Below, piece after piece: positions 1 through 5,835 of a stretch of DNA of 16,990 nucleotides. How positions within the stretch are numbered: position 1 is the stretch's first letter; every line of letters begins with the position of its first letter. The notes below the pieces were generated by a model. The model was not told the DNA's origin, ran no database searches, and saw only the letters and a list, made by a program, of their open reading frames with translations. Source of the stretch: JBCBZH01 sp039815415 (GTDB lineage Bacteria > Bacteroidota > Rhodothermia > Rhodothermales > Rubricoccaceae); contig JBCBZH010000067.1 in assembly GCA_039815415.1 (NCBI GenBank), positions 1 to 16,990 of the forward strand. Direction: 5' to 3'. A program made the position numbers and the translations under genes.

Positions 1-1947
1 ACCAGCGCGGAGAGGGGTTCGCAAGCGGTCTCCGGGAGATCGCTGGCGCTCGTCGACGACCGCATCACGCGCATCCGAAGCAGCTTGTCGTCGACGGCGG
101 GCAGCGAGAAACCCTTCACCCAGCTGCTCGACGGCGCGTAGCTGCTCCTCAACGCGCAGCTCCCGGACGGCCTGCGCTGCCGCTCGGATGTCGTCCGAGT
201 AGACACGCATCGCGTTTCCTGCGCTGTCGGTGGCCGAGACGAACTGCGGATACTCGCCCGCCAACTCCTTCGTGATTCGCCTCAGCTCGTCGTTCTCCTC
301 GCTGGTCCGCTCCGTCTTGGCCGCGAGTTCCTCGTAGCGGTCGATGGCTCGATCGACGCCCCGGAGCCTGCCGATGTCCGCGTCCGCCTGGAGGAAGGTT
401 TCGGCGGCGTCCTCGCCTCCACCTGTGAGCCGGTTGATGACCTTCAGCAGCTCTGTGAGCGCGGGAAGCACCACGTTGCCGAGTCCCGTGGCCGCCTTCG
501 TGATGGTGGCTGTGAAGATGGCCCACTGCGCGGAGAGCGCATCGAGGCTCGCGTTGAACTCGGTCGAGAGCGATGTCCCCGTCTCGAACGCCTCACGGCT
601 CGTGTCCAGGTTGGTGTTGAGCTGGTCGACCTGCGCGGCCAGCGTCGTCACCTGGAGCACGTTCTCCTGGCCGAACGTCTTCTCGATCTCGATGGCGCGC
701 GTCTGCGCGTCCAGCTCGTTCAGCTTGCCCAGGTACAGCTCGATCGCACCCAGTGCGTCCTCATCGATGAGGTCCCGGAATGCCTCCTCGCTGATGCCGA
801 TCGTGTCGGCCACCTTCCCGGCCTCGGTGAGCAGCAGCGTGAACTGGTTGCGCAAAGACGTCCCCGCGCGCTCCGACTCGACGCCAGCGTCGATGAGTGT
901 GGCCGCCAGCGCGGCCACCTCGTCTGCCGTGAGCCCGATGTTGGTGCCCGAGGCACCGACGCGCTGGAGCACATCGATGATGTCCCCAGCCCGTGCCGCC
1001 GTCGTGTTGCTCAGCTCATTGGCAGCCGAGGCGAGGTTGCCCAGCTGCTCGACGGGCAGGCCGAACGCGCGGCCTGTCTTGGCGAGCGACTCCGCCGCTT
1101 GCTCATTCGACAGCTCTGTGACGGCCGCGAACTGCGCGACGGTCTTCGTGAACGCGAGCAGGTTATCGCGCCCCTGGATGCCCAGCTGACCGGCCACCGC
1201 CGCGATGGCCGCCAGCTCGTTCTGTGCGATGCCCGTGTCCTGGGCCAGGTCCAGGATGCCCGCACCGAGTGCATCCACCTCGGGCTTGGTGAGCCCGGTC
1301 GTCTTGCGGACCTCCACCAGCTCGTCCTCGAACGCGCTGGCAGCGGCCACGGCTTCGTTGATGCCCTTGATGACAGCGGCACCGACCACGATGCCGCCTC
1401 CAATGGCTGCCGCACCGCGTGCGCCCACGAGCCCACCCAGCGCGCCAGCTCGTCCGCCGAACTGATCGCCCAGCAGCTGGTTCGCACGGCCACGGAGCGT
1501 GTCTGCTGGAACGGCGGAGAGCTGGCGATCGCGCCGGGCTCTCAGATCCCGGTCGAAGTTGTCGAGCTGGCGCTTGTAATCCTTCGCTGCCAGATCATTG
1601 GCATCGAGGCGCTCGCGCAGTAGCGCCTTGATCCGGCGGCGCTCGTCGTTGTACTCCGCCTCAATCGACGCGCGGCGGCGCTTCGTCTCGTCCTTGATGG
1701 CCGCGACCGCAAGCCGACGGCGCCGCTCGATCAATTCCTCCTGGGCCTTCTGGCTTCGCGCGTCGCTCTTCTTCTGCTCCTGCTCCTGGCGCTTGCGCGC
1801 CTTGCCGATGGATTTCTCTTGAGCGTCGGTCAGCTCTGAAGTGATGTCACGCGCGCCCTTGCGAACGCGGAATCCTACGGGGATTTCTAAGAGGGTGTCT
1901 CCGGGAGCGCCACGTCGAGCTGAGGAGAGAGAGCCGGTCAGAGCCAT
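1..1947 (-). CDS. Tail tape measure protein, TP901 family (3' end beyond window)
   Basis: The frame is open from an ATG at 1947 to the left edge, giving 649 residues with no stop, so the C-terminus lies outside the window. Residues about 40-145 are a charged Arg/Lys/Glu-rich helical, coiled-coil stretch. Residues about 168-196 are a Gly/Ala-rich hydrophobic segment. From about 203 (AFEDELVEVRKTTGLT) to about 420 the sequence resembles the conserved core of TP901-type tape measure proteins, with repeated Ala/Leu-rich helices. Such proteins fix tail length, fill the tail tube and help DNA entry. It is the first long gene after the tail tube and chaperone-like genes, the normal siphovirus position, but an opposite-strand gene (2090-2698) separates it from them. 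No Shine-Dalgarno site precedes the ATG. Long antisense frames over this gene are shadows. Confidence 0.9.
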   Translation of the reverse strand, partial: MALTGSLSSARRGAPGDTLLEIPVGFRVRKGARDITSELTDAQEKSIGKARKRQEQEQKKSDARSQKAQEELIERRRRLAVAAIKDETKRRRASIEAEYNDERRRIKALLRERLDANDLAAKDYKRQLDNFDRDLRARRDRQLSAVPADTLRGRANQLLGDQFGGRAGALGGLVGARGAAAIGGGIVVGAAVIKGINEAVAAASAFEDELVEVRKTTGLTKPEVDALGAGILDLAQDTGIAQNELAAIAAVAGQLGIQGRDNLLAFTKTVAQFAAVTELSNEQAAESLAKTGRAFGLPVEQLGNLASAANELSNTTAARAGDIIDVLQRVGASGTNIGLTADEVAALAATLIDAGVESERAGTSLRNQFTLLLTEAGKVADTIGISEEAFRDLIDEDALGAIELYLGKLNELDAQTRAIEIEKTFGQENVLQVTTLAAQVDQLNTNLDTSREAFETGTSLSTEFNASLDALSAQWAIFTATITKAATGLGNVVLPALTELLKVINRLTGGGEDAAETFLQADADIGRLRGVDRAIDRYEELAAKTERTSEENDELRRITKELAGEYPQFVSATDSAGNAMRVYSDDIRAAAQAVRELRVEEQLRAVEQLGEGFLAARRRRQAASDARDAVVDERQRSPGDRLRTPLRAG

Positions 1948-2089
1948 GCGGGCATCATCGCGAACGCGCCCGACCGAGACTAAAACGGATAAACAAAATC
2001 CCTGAAAAGACAGGCGCTCCTAGCTCGAACCTCAGCGCACCTCATTGTGTACCGTACGTGCGACTTCCATCTAGACGCATCACTCTGCT
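1948..2089. other. Divergent intergenic region between tape measure and cargo gene
   Basis: These 142 bases hold the 5' leaders of two divergent genes: the tape measure to the left and the 202-aa membrane protein to the right. The part around 1980-2010 is clearly more A/T-rich than the phage genes and is the likeliest place for promoter elements, but I cannot match a confident -35/-10 pair on either strand. The part 2020-2070 shows faint resemblance to the 3' end of the gene at 2695-2886 (see findings). Confidence 0.4.
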
Positions 2090-2698
2090 ATGGTACCTGG
2101 TTCGATCAGCCCGCCTACGGACAACCTCTACAAGTTTGTGGCGATCGCGGGCGTCGTGATAGCACTTCTTGGTGTCCTAATGTTCTGGAACTCCACAAAC
2201 AAGTTGTACAAAATGGGATTCGAATCTGGTGAAGCTGCCAGATTACTGGACGAATTGACCTCAGGGCTCTCTCTGCATGAACAAGATATGAGAGCCCTAA
2301 CCACTGCCCAGGAGGGTCACTTGCGAGAGCAAGAGCAGCTTGCTCAGGATATCGTGGCTGGAGAAAATAGCGCAGAGCTAAACCAGGCCTTTCGACTACG
2401 TCAAGCCGAGCTAAGTATTCGAAGCGAGTCGCTGCGCGTCGTCTCTGAACGTGTCATGAGGACTAGGCAGGCGTACCTCGACGAACAAGAGGAGGCTCTG
2501 GCAATGGATCGAGAAGCATCGCGTACGGTGGCGCTCTCCGCCTGGGCGGTTGGAATCACTGGGGTCGTTGGAGGGCTCTTGGCGTTTCTGGGCTACTCCA
2601 TGGCCCGACGTGGCTTTAGGCTTTGGTACGTGCAGGTCCAACGGTATGAAGACGCCATCATTCGAGCCGCCGCTATCGAAGCGGAGCGTCGGATCTAG
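2090..2698 (+). CDS. Membrane-anchored coiled-coil protein, probable phage cargo gene
   Basis: The 202-residue protein has a hydrophobic segment at about 15-33 (FVAIAGVVIALLGVLMFW), a long charged helical region at about 50-145 rich in Glu, Gln, Arg and Leu that looks coiled-coil, and a second hydrophobic segment at about 148-168. This predicts a two-pass inner-membrane protein with a helical domain between the segments. I recognise no family. It is on the strand opposite to the structural genes and has lower GC (about 55% in a sampled line against about 70% in a portal-gene line). It sits between the chaperone-like pair and the tape measure. Its TAG stop (2696-2698) overlaps the TAG of the convergent gene in a shared CTAG. 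No Shine-Dalgarno site precedes the ATG. A superinfection-exclusion or host-protection role is only inferred from membrane location and placement. Confidence 0.75.
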   Translation: MVPGSISPPTDNLYKFVAIAGVVIALLGVLMFWNSTNKLYKMGFESGEAARLLDELTSGLSLHEQDMRALTTAQEGHLREQEQLAQDIVAGENSAELNQAFRLRQAELSIRSESLRVVSERVMRTRQAYLDEQEEALAMDREASRTVALSAWAVGITGVVGGLLAFLGYSMARRGFRLWYVQVQRYEDAIIRAAAIEAERRI

Positions 2699-2886
2699 CG
2701 CCGGCCAGCATCTTGTCGTTCCTGGTACCGCCGTTCGACGCGGACCTTCAGCGCGAGAGCACGGCGGAACGGCATCGCCAGTGCCTCGGTGGCCGAGGCC
2801 ACCACGTCTGCCTCCGCCAGGAAGAGCGCCAGCTCGTCGGCCTCGAATCGGAAGGGGTTCTGCCAGCCGCCAGAGCCCGGCCTCAC
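2695..2886 (-). CDS. Small protein after the tail chaperone-like gene
   Basis: This 63-residue protein starts at a GTG that overlaps the TGA stop of the preceding gene (GTGA), so it is probably translated by re-initiation. It is Ala/Arg-rich and mostly helical, with the central stretch ADELALFLAEADVVASATEA. Siphoviruses often carry two overlapping tail-assembly chaperone genes just before the tape measure, the second made by -1 frameshifting. This frame is the -1 frame relative to the upstream gene, but I see no classic slippery heptamer near the junction. Its TAG stop shares a CTAG with the convergent cargo gene. Function is inferred from position only. Confidence 0.65.
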   Translation of the reverse strand: MRPGSGGWQNPFRFEADELALFLAEADVVASATEALAMPFRRALALKVRVERRYQERQDAGRR

Positions 2887-3332
2887 GCCCAGTCGAGCAC
2901 GAAGTCGCTGAGCGTGTTGGAAACACTCCAGGAGACGACGGCGAAAGGGAACAAGGCGTCCCTCACCGCCTCGATGGGAATCCCACCGGCTTGCTTTTCT
3001 GGGATGTTCCAGATGATGGAGGCCAGACGGCCATAGGCGTTGTGGTGCCCGATCTGGCGGAAAATCTCCCCGAGATCGAATCGGACGACGGGCTCATCGA
3101 GGGCGTTTTCGTCCGTTTCGGGCGCCATCCCGTTGGCCTCTGCCAGCGACGTGGGGCGATCCCCGACGACCTCGCGCTCGGTCGACTGGTGCAGCCGGTC
3201 GAGCGCGTCGGCGTAGCCCATGTCCACCAGGAGGGCAAAGAAACGACCCGCCTGGTCACACGTCGGTGCCGGGGGCTCCCCGAGTGTGGCAGGCGGGCGC
3301 TCACCCTTCCCCAAGGGTTTCGGGTCGGCCAC
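2883..3332 (-). CDS. Probable tail assembly chaperone (gpG-of-lambda position)
   Basis: The 149-residue protein starts at a GTG one base after the TAG of the tail tube gene, so the two are translationally coupled. The N-terminus is Pro/Gly-rich and probably disordered (KPLGKGERPPATLGEPPAPT). The rest looks helical and acidic, ending in VSNTLSDFVLDWA. I recognise no domain motif. The assignment rests on position between a tail tube protein and the tape measure, and on the overlapping small downstream gene. Other possibilities are a tail terminator or tail completion protein. Confidence 0.6.
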   Translation of the reverse strand: MADPKPLGKGERPPATLGEPPAPTCDQAGRFFALLVDMGYADALDRLHQSTEREVVGDRPTSLAEANGMAPETDENALDEPVVRFDLGEIFRQIGHHNAYGRLASIIWNIPEKQAGGIPIEAVRDALFPFAVVSWSVSNTLSDFVLDWA

Positions 3333-3333
3333 G

Positions 3334-3927
3334 CTACGCGGTCAGGAACGGGTCGAACTTGTCGGGCCAGTTGGCCTCAGCTGCCAGGTCCACGGTGCCG
3401 CGTACATAGGCGGGCGTGCCCTGGTACTCCGTGCTCTGCAGCACGATCTCGCGGAGGCGCTTCTCGCCTTCGCCTGTCGGGATCGAGAAACCCGGCTGGA
3501 TCTTGCCGCGCTCGACGCCATACAGCTTGTGCGCGGTCGCGGACACAGTGCCTCCAGCGCCGTCGGACACCAGCTGTGTGCCGACAGGCAACGCGTAGCG
3601 GTACTTGTGGAAGTTGACCGACAGCTCCTCATCGATCAGATCCTCGACGGCGTCTGAGGTCTCCTTGATCTGGTTGCGGAGGAAGAAGTCCTTCGAGCGA
3701 GTGATGGTCTTGCCGGTCAGCTGCCCGGCCTCGTCCTTGTCTTCCTCGATGTCGGGCGTGTACTCGATCGTGCCACCCTCAAAGGTGCCGATCGTGAACC
3801 ACCCGGCCACCGCTGAGGCGCCGTAGTACTTCTGTGCGATGGCCTCGGTGAGGTCCACCTGCAAGCCGATGTCAGAGCCCCCCGTGTGGAGGTGCTCGAT
3901 GGTGTTTCGCTTGTCAAACTGAGGCAT
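3334..3927 (-). CDS. Probable major tail tube protein
   Basis: The 197-residue protein begins MPQFDKRNTIEHLHTGGSDI. It contains features common in tail tube proteins: an early Gly/Thr-rich strand region (FTIGTFEGGTIEYTP), a charged insertion (EEDKDEAGQ), and a C-terminal half of short beta-like stretches ending TVDLAAEANWPDKFDPF. Its size is typical of siphovirus tube proteins. It lies after the gp36/gp37-like head-completion genes, where Mu would have its sheath gene (gpL, roughly 495 residues); no sheath-sized gene exists here. The preceding gap carries a C/T-rich leader (CCTCCCTTTCCC) and no Shine-Dalgarno site. I see no family-specific signature, so this is context plus general character. 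Confidence 0.65.
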   Translation of the reverse strand: MPQFDKRNTIEHLHTGGSDIGLQVDLTEAIAQKYYGASAVAGWFTIGTFEGGTIEYTPDIEEDKDEAGQLTGKTITRSKDFFLRNQIKETSDAVEDLIDEELSVNFHKYRYALPVGTQLVSDGAGGTVSATAHKLYGVERGKIQPGFSIPTGEGEKRLREIVLQSTEYQGTPAYVRGTVDLAAEANWPDKFDPFLTA

Positions 3928-3960
3928 GAGATCGGGGTCTGCGTGCTTGGGAAAGGGAGG

Positions 3961-4167
3961 CTACTTGGCGTCCGACTTATCGCCTGATGTAGCTGGAGGG
4001 GATGACTTCGCGGACGTGCGGGCATCCTTCGAAGTCGGCTCTTCGAAGGTGCTTTCAGGCGCGTGCTTGACGTAATGACCAGGCATCTCCTCTCCGGGGA
4101 GGTAGGTCGCCTTCCCGACGCCGGGGATGTCGAAAGTGGTGCGCTGCTTGACGGTCTTGAAAGCCAT
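3961..4167 (-). CDS. Small phage protein (Mu gp38 position)
   Basis: This 68-residue protein starts MAFKTVKQRTTFDIPGVGKA. It has a short N-terminal beta-like part with a Gly turn and the motif YLPGEEMPGHYVKHAP, and a low-complexity Ser/Thr/Lys/Asp tail. It is preceded by a C/T-rich leader (CGCTTTCCCCCTCTAGCCCC). The ATG at 4167 is chosen over an upstream in-frame ATG at 4233 because the latter would lie inside the DUF1834 gene and its extra residues read like a shadow. Placement after the gp37-like gene matches the small gp38-type proteins of Mu-like phages. Function is unknown. Confidence 0.65.
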   Translation of the reverse strand: MAFKTVKQRTTFDIPGVGKATYLPGEEMPGHYVKHAPESTFEEPTSKDARTSAKSSPPATSGDKSDAK

Positions 4168-4177
4168 GAGTCTGGGG

Positions 4178-4591
4178 CTAGAGGGGGAAAGCGACGAGGC
4201 GGACCTTGTAGTACCAGACGCTGTCCACCTCATCGAGGAAGGAGTCGGACTGGTATTCGATCTCGTAGGCCACGCCGGAGAGCATGAAGCGGGCGCCGTC
4301 CAGCTCTTCGTCGATCAGCTCGACATCGGAGAGTGCGCCCGTATCGGAGGAGAGCTTGCGGGAGATCACCGAGATGTCGACGGCCAGAAGCCGGGCGCGT
4401 GTCGCCTCGTCAGCCAAGGCGATCTGGCTGCCCGCGTAGCCGACCACCCAGGCGCCGTGCTTCGACTTCAGGTACTTGGCCTTGAACTCGGCCACCGAGT
4501 CGGGGTAGGACGCGAGCTGGCGGCCTCCCTTGTGGGGCTCGAGCAGTTCCTGGACCTTCGCCAGCAGCTCGTTGCGGTCGATGCGTGCCAT
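4178..4591 (-). CDS. DUF1834 (Mu gp37-like) head-tail joining protein
   Basis: The 137-residue protein (MARIDRNELLAKVQELLEPH) has the size, alpha/beta pattern and position of the DUF1834/Mu gp37 family. The gene pair DUF1320 then DUF1834 is typical of Mu-like phages. Its ATG overlaps the TGA of the DUF1320 gene as TGATG, indicating translational coupling. The C-terminal strand (VWYYKVRLVAFPL) is typical of tail-terminator-like folds, where the protein is expected to act at the head-tail interface; that role is an inference from family and position. Confidence 0.75.
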   Translation of the reverse strand: MARIDRNELLAKVQELLEPHKGGRQLASYPDSVAEFKAKYLKSKHGAWVVGYAGSQIALADEATRARLLAVDISVISRKLSSDTGALSDVELIDEELDGARFMLSGVAYEIEYQSDSFLDEVDSVWYYKVRLVAFPL

Positions 4592-5019
4592 CAGCCCGTG
4601 AACCGCTTCAGCTTGTCGTTCGAGAACACGCGGTCCGGAGCCGAGACGGTCACGCCTCCCGACGGCAGCACGGCGTCGCCATCGTCGGCCACACCGAGAG
4701 ACGCCTTGCCGTCCTGGACGCGCTCCAGGAACCGGATCGCGGCACGGTAGCGCGTCGTTGCGCCCTCGGTCGGATTGTCGACATCGAGGTACCAGTATGC
4801 GATGTTGCAGGCGTGCAGCCGGAGCACGTCGGGAATACGCTCCAGCGGCAGCGGGAGCACGGAGCCCACGTAGCCGTCCGCCTCGGCCTGAGCGGCGTTG
4901 ATGGCTGCGCCCAGCTTGTCCTGGTCGATGGCGCCGTCGCCGCCAGTCATCAGGACGAGGTCGGCCTCACCGAAGAGGTCGACCATCTGGTCCTGAGTCG
5001 CGTAGCGGTCGGCAGGCAT
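4591..5019 (-). CDS. DUF1320 (Mu gp36-like) head completion/connector protein
   Basis: The 142-residue protein carries the recognisable DUF1320 pattern: N-terminal YATQDQMVDLFGEADLVLMT, then KLGAAINAAQAEADGYVGS, then the helix RLHACNIAYWYLDVDNPTEG, then YRAAIRFLERVQDGKASLG. This helical family resembles head-tail connector (adaptor) proteins under the portal. It starts three bases after the stop of the preceding gene and overlaps the next gene as TGATG, so it sits in a tightly coupled trio. Confidence 0.85.
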   Translation of the reverse strand: MPADRYATQDQMVDLFGEADLVLMTGGDGAIDQDKLGAAINAAQAEADGYVGSVLPLPLERIPDVLRLHACNIAYWYLDVDNPTEGATTRYRAAIRFLERVQDGKASLGVADDGDAVLPSGGVTVSAPDRVFSNDKLKRFTG

Positions 5020-5022
5020 CGT

Positions 5023-5436
5023 CTACTCGGATGCCTCCTCGCGGAGCTTCGAGATCGCGGCGACCGTGTCGGCATCTACGCCATCGATGGCCGCCAGCTC
5101 CTCGTTCGTCTTGGCGAGGATGTCGCTGGCCTGCGTCAGCCCGGCCTTGGACAGCGCGGCGATGGCTTCGGTGCTGATCGCGTCCCCGAGGTCGGCACCA
5201 CTGGGGGGGGCACTCGACTTTGCGCTGCCGGAGGTCTTCGAGCTGGTGGTCTTCCGCTTGCCGCCCTTCTTCGCCGACGAGCTGGTGCTCCTGGCCGGGG
5301 CCTCAGCCAGCACGCCCTTCTCCACCAGCCCGTCGCCCAGCTCCTTGTCGAGCGTGACATAGGTCGGCTTCTTGGCGTCGCCAGGCTTCCGGGTCTTGCT
5401 GCCAACGCGGACGGGGGAGAGGACTTTGTAACGCAT
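5023..5436 (-). CDS. Phage protein with C-terminal helix-hairpin-helix (Mu gp35 position)
   Basis: The 137-residue protein has an N-terminal part (residues 1-45) with short strands and VTLDKELGDGLVEKGVL, a Ser/Lys/Thr low-complexity linker (48-80), and a C-terminal region (91-131). The latter contains LSKAGLTQASDILAKT and ELAAIDGVDADTVAAI, the shape of a helix-hairpin-helix module like that of the RNA polymerase alpha C-terminal domain, usually a DNA-binding unit. A run of eight C residues (minus strand; 5203-5210) falls in the linker. A C/T-rich leader (TCATCCTTTCCCGCCAGC) precedes the ATG, with no Shine-Dalgarno site. The position just before DUF1320 matches gp35-type head proteins, but function is unknown. 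Confidence 0.7.
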   Translation of the reverse strand: MRYKVLSPVRVGSKTRKPGDAKKPTYVTLDKELGDGLVEKGVLAEAPARSTSSSAKKGGKRKTTSSKTSGSAKSSAPPSGADLGDAISTEAIAALSKAGLTQASDILAKTNEELAAIDGVDADTVAAISKLREEASE

Positions 5437-5461
5437 CGAGCTGGCGGGAAAGGATGAAAGT

Positions 5462-5485
5462 GTGCCGGTCTATTCCCGGCTGTCA
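5462..5485 (-). repeat. Hairpin repeat, copy 2 (3' side of the tRNA)
   Basis: On the plus strand this reads gt-GCCGG-TCTATTC-CCGGC-tgtca. The copy at 5639-5661 has the same frame, loop start (TCT) and flank (TGTCA), but its stem is GCCCG/CGGGC. The stem change is compensatory, so pairing is kept. The hairpin is 74 bases beyond the 3' end of the tRNA. Confidence 0.6.
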
Positions 5486-5494
5486 CCGACCCTC

Positions 5495-5530
5495 GGGCGC
5501 TGGAGTCGATCAGCAGCGTTTCAAGCGCCC
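5495..5530 (-). repeat. Stem-loop, 7-bp stem
   Basis: GGGCGCT (5495-5501) pairs perfectly with AGCGCCC (5524-5530) across a 22-base loop. It lies between the tRNA and the start of the helix-hairpin-helix gene. There is no T-run on the minus strand. A processing or attenuation role is possible but unsupported. Confidence 0.4.
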
Positions 5531-5558
5531 GCGATGGGCAAGAGCACGCCGGTCTCTG

Positions 5559-5634
5559 TAGCGGGGGCAGGACTCGAACCTGCGTCGTTCGGCTTATGAG
5601 GCCGAGCTGGAAACCAACTCCAGTCCACCCCGCT
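5559..5634 (-). tRNA. tRNA-Met(CAT)-like gene
   Basis: The minus strand folds as a 76-base tRNA without encoded CCA. The acceptor is AGCGGGG with CCCCGCT (7 of 7 pairs). The D-arm is CTGG/CCAG with loop AGTTGGTTT, the anticodon arm TCGGC/GCCGA with loop CTCATAA (anticodon CAT, 5596-5598), the variable loop ACGAC, and the T-arm GCAGG/CCTGC with loop TTCGAGT. The T-arm and acceptor 3' half resemble initiator tRNAs, but position 1 pairs with 72 (A-T), unlike the C-A mismatch of bacterial initiators. Four bases rather than two separate acceptor and D-stem, which is odd. CAT could also be a lysidine-modified Ile2 tRNA. It lies in the gap between the major capsid gene and the next head gene, on the same strand. 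Confidence 0.85.
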
Positions 5635-5638
5635 AGGG

Positions 5639-5661
5639 GTGCCCGTCTCTCCGGGCTGTCA
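5639..5661 (-). repeat. Hairpin repeat, copy 1 (5' side of the tRNA)
   Basis: On the plus strand this reads gt-GCCCG-TCTCTC-CGGGC-tgtca, a 5-bp stem with a 6-base loop. It ends five bases before the 5' end of the tRNA. It matches the copy at 5462-5485 in flanks and loop, with compensatory stem changes. Confidence 0.6.
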
Positions 5662-5726
5662 TGCCTGCTGGTCTCATCCGCTGAGCGGTTCCGATAAGGG
5701 GGCATTCCCTCGGTGGTAGGTCACCG

Positions 5727-5744
5727 GCCCGGCACGTGCCGGGC
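5727..5744. repeat. 18-bp perfect palindrome
   Basis: GCCCGGCACGTGCCGGGC is a perfect palindrome that can form a 7-bp hairpin with an ACGT loop on either strand. It lies about 90 bases after the major capsid stop. It may be an attenuator or mRNA-stabilising hairpin, or a protein-binding site; no T-tract follows. Confidence 0.55.
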
Positions 5745-5751
5745 TTGGGTG

Positions 5752-5771
5752 GCAGTCGAGTACCCGACTGC
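5752..5771. repeat. Hairpin, 7-bp stem, downstream of capsid gene
   Basis: GCAGTCG pairs with CGACTGC around a six-base loop (AGTACC). It is the first structure the capsid transcript meets after the stop codon at 5836. It could be a 3'-end protecting hairpin of the capsid mRNA, which is inference. Confidence 0.5.
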
Positions 5772-5835
5772 GGGCTGCTGGACACTTTGCCTTCACGGGA
5801 GCGACCCGCTACCGCCAGCTCTCGGCATTCGGTGC

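Larger units (their letters stand above)
5437..5835. other. 400-base non-coding gap after the capsid gene with tRNA and hairpins
   Basis: No protein gene is credible here; the frames that cross it read through the tRNA. In the direction of transcription (5835 to 5437) it holds a 7-bp hairpin (5752-5771), an 18-bp perfect palindrome (5727-5744), a small CCGC/GCGG hairpin (5679-5689), hairpin repeat copy 1 (5639-5661), the tRNA (5559-5634), a GGGCGCT/AGCGCCC stem (5495-5501 with 5524-5530) and hairpin repeat copy 2 (5462-5485). None has the T-tract of a simple intrinsic terminator on the minus strand. Confidence 0.6.

Noticed and set aside
344..1189. Long plus-strand open frame (281 codons)
   Set aside because: It is antisense to the tape measure frame, which is continuous to the window edge and shows family features; the plus-strand product is Ser/Ala/Val low-complexity, typical of a shadow in GC-rich DNA.
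2550..3617. Plus-strand open frame of 355 codons
   Set aside because: It crosses the end of the cargo gene and runs antisense through three coupled minus-strand genes; its product is Arg/Pro/Gly-rich without pattern.
5203..5210. Frameshift or broken gene at the C8 run
   Set aside because: The frame of the 137-aa gene is intact on both sides and both halves read as sensible protein, so there is no evidence of a break in this sequence.
5136..5705. Minus-strand frame of 189 codons across the tRNA
   Set aside because: It reads straight through the tRNA and the helix-hairpin-helix gene in another frame.
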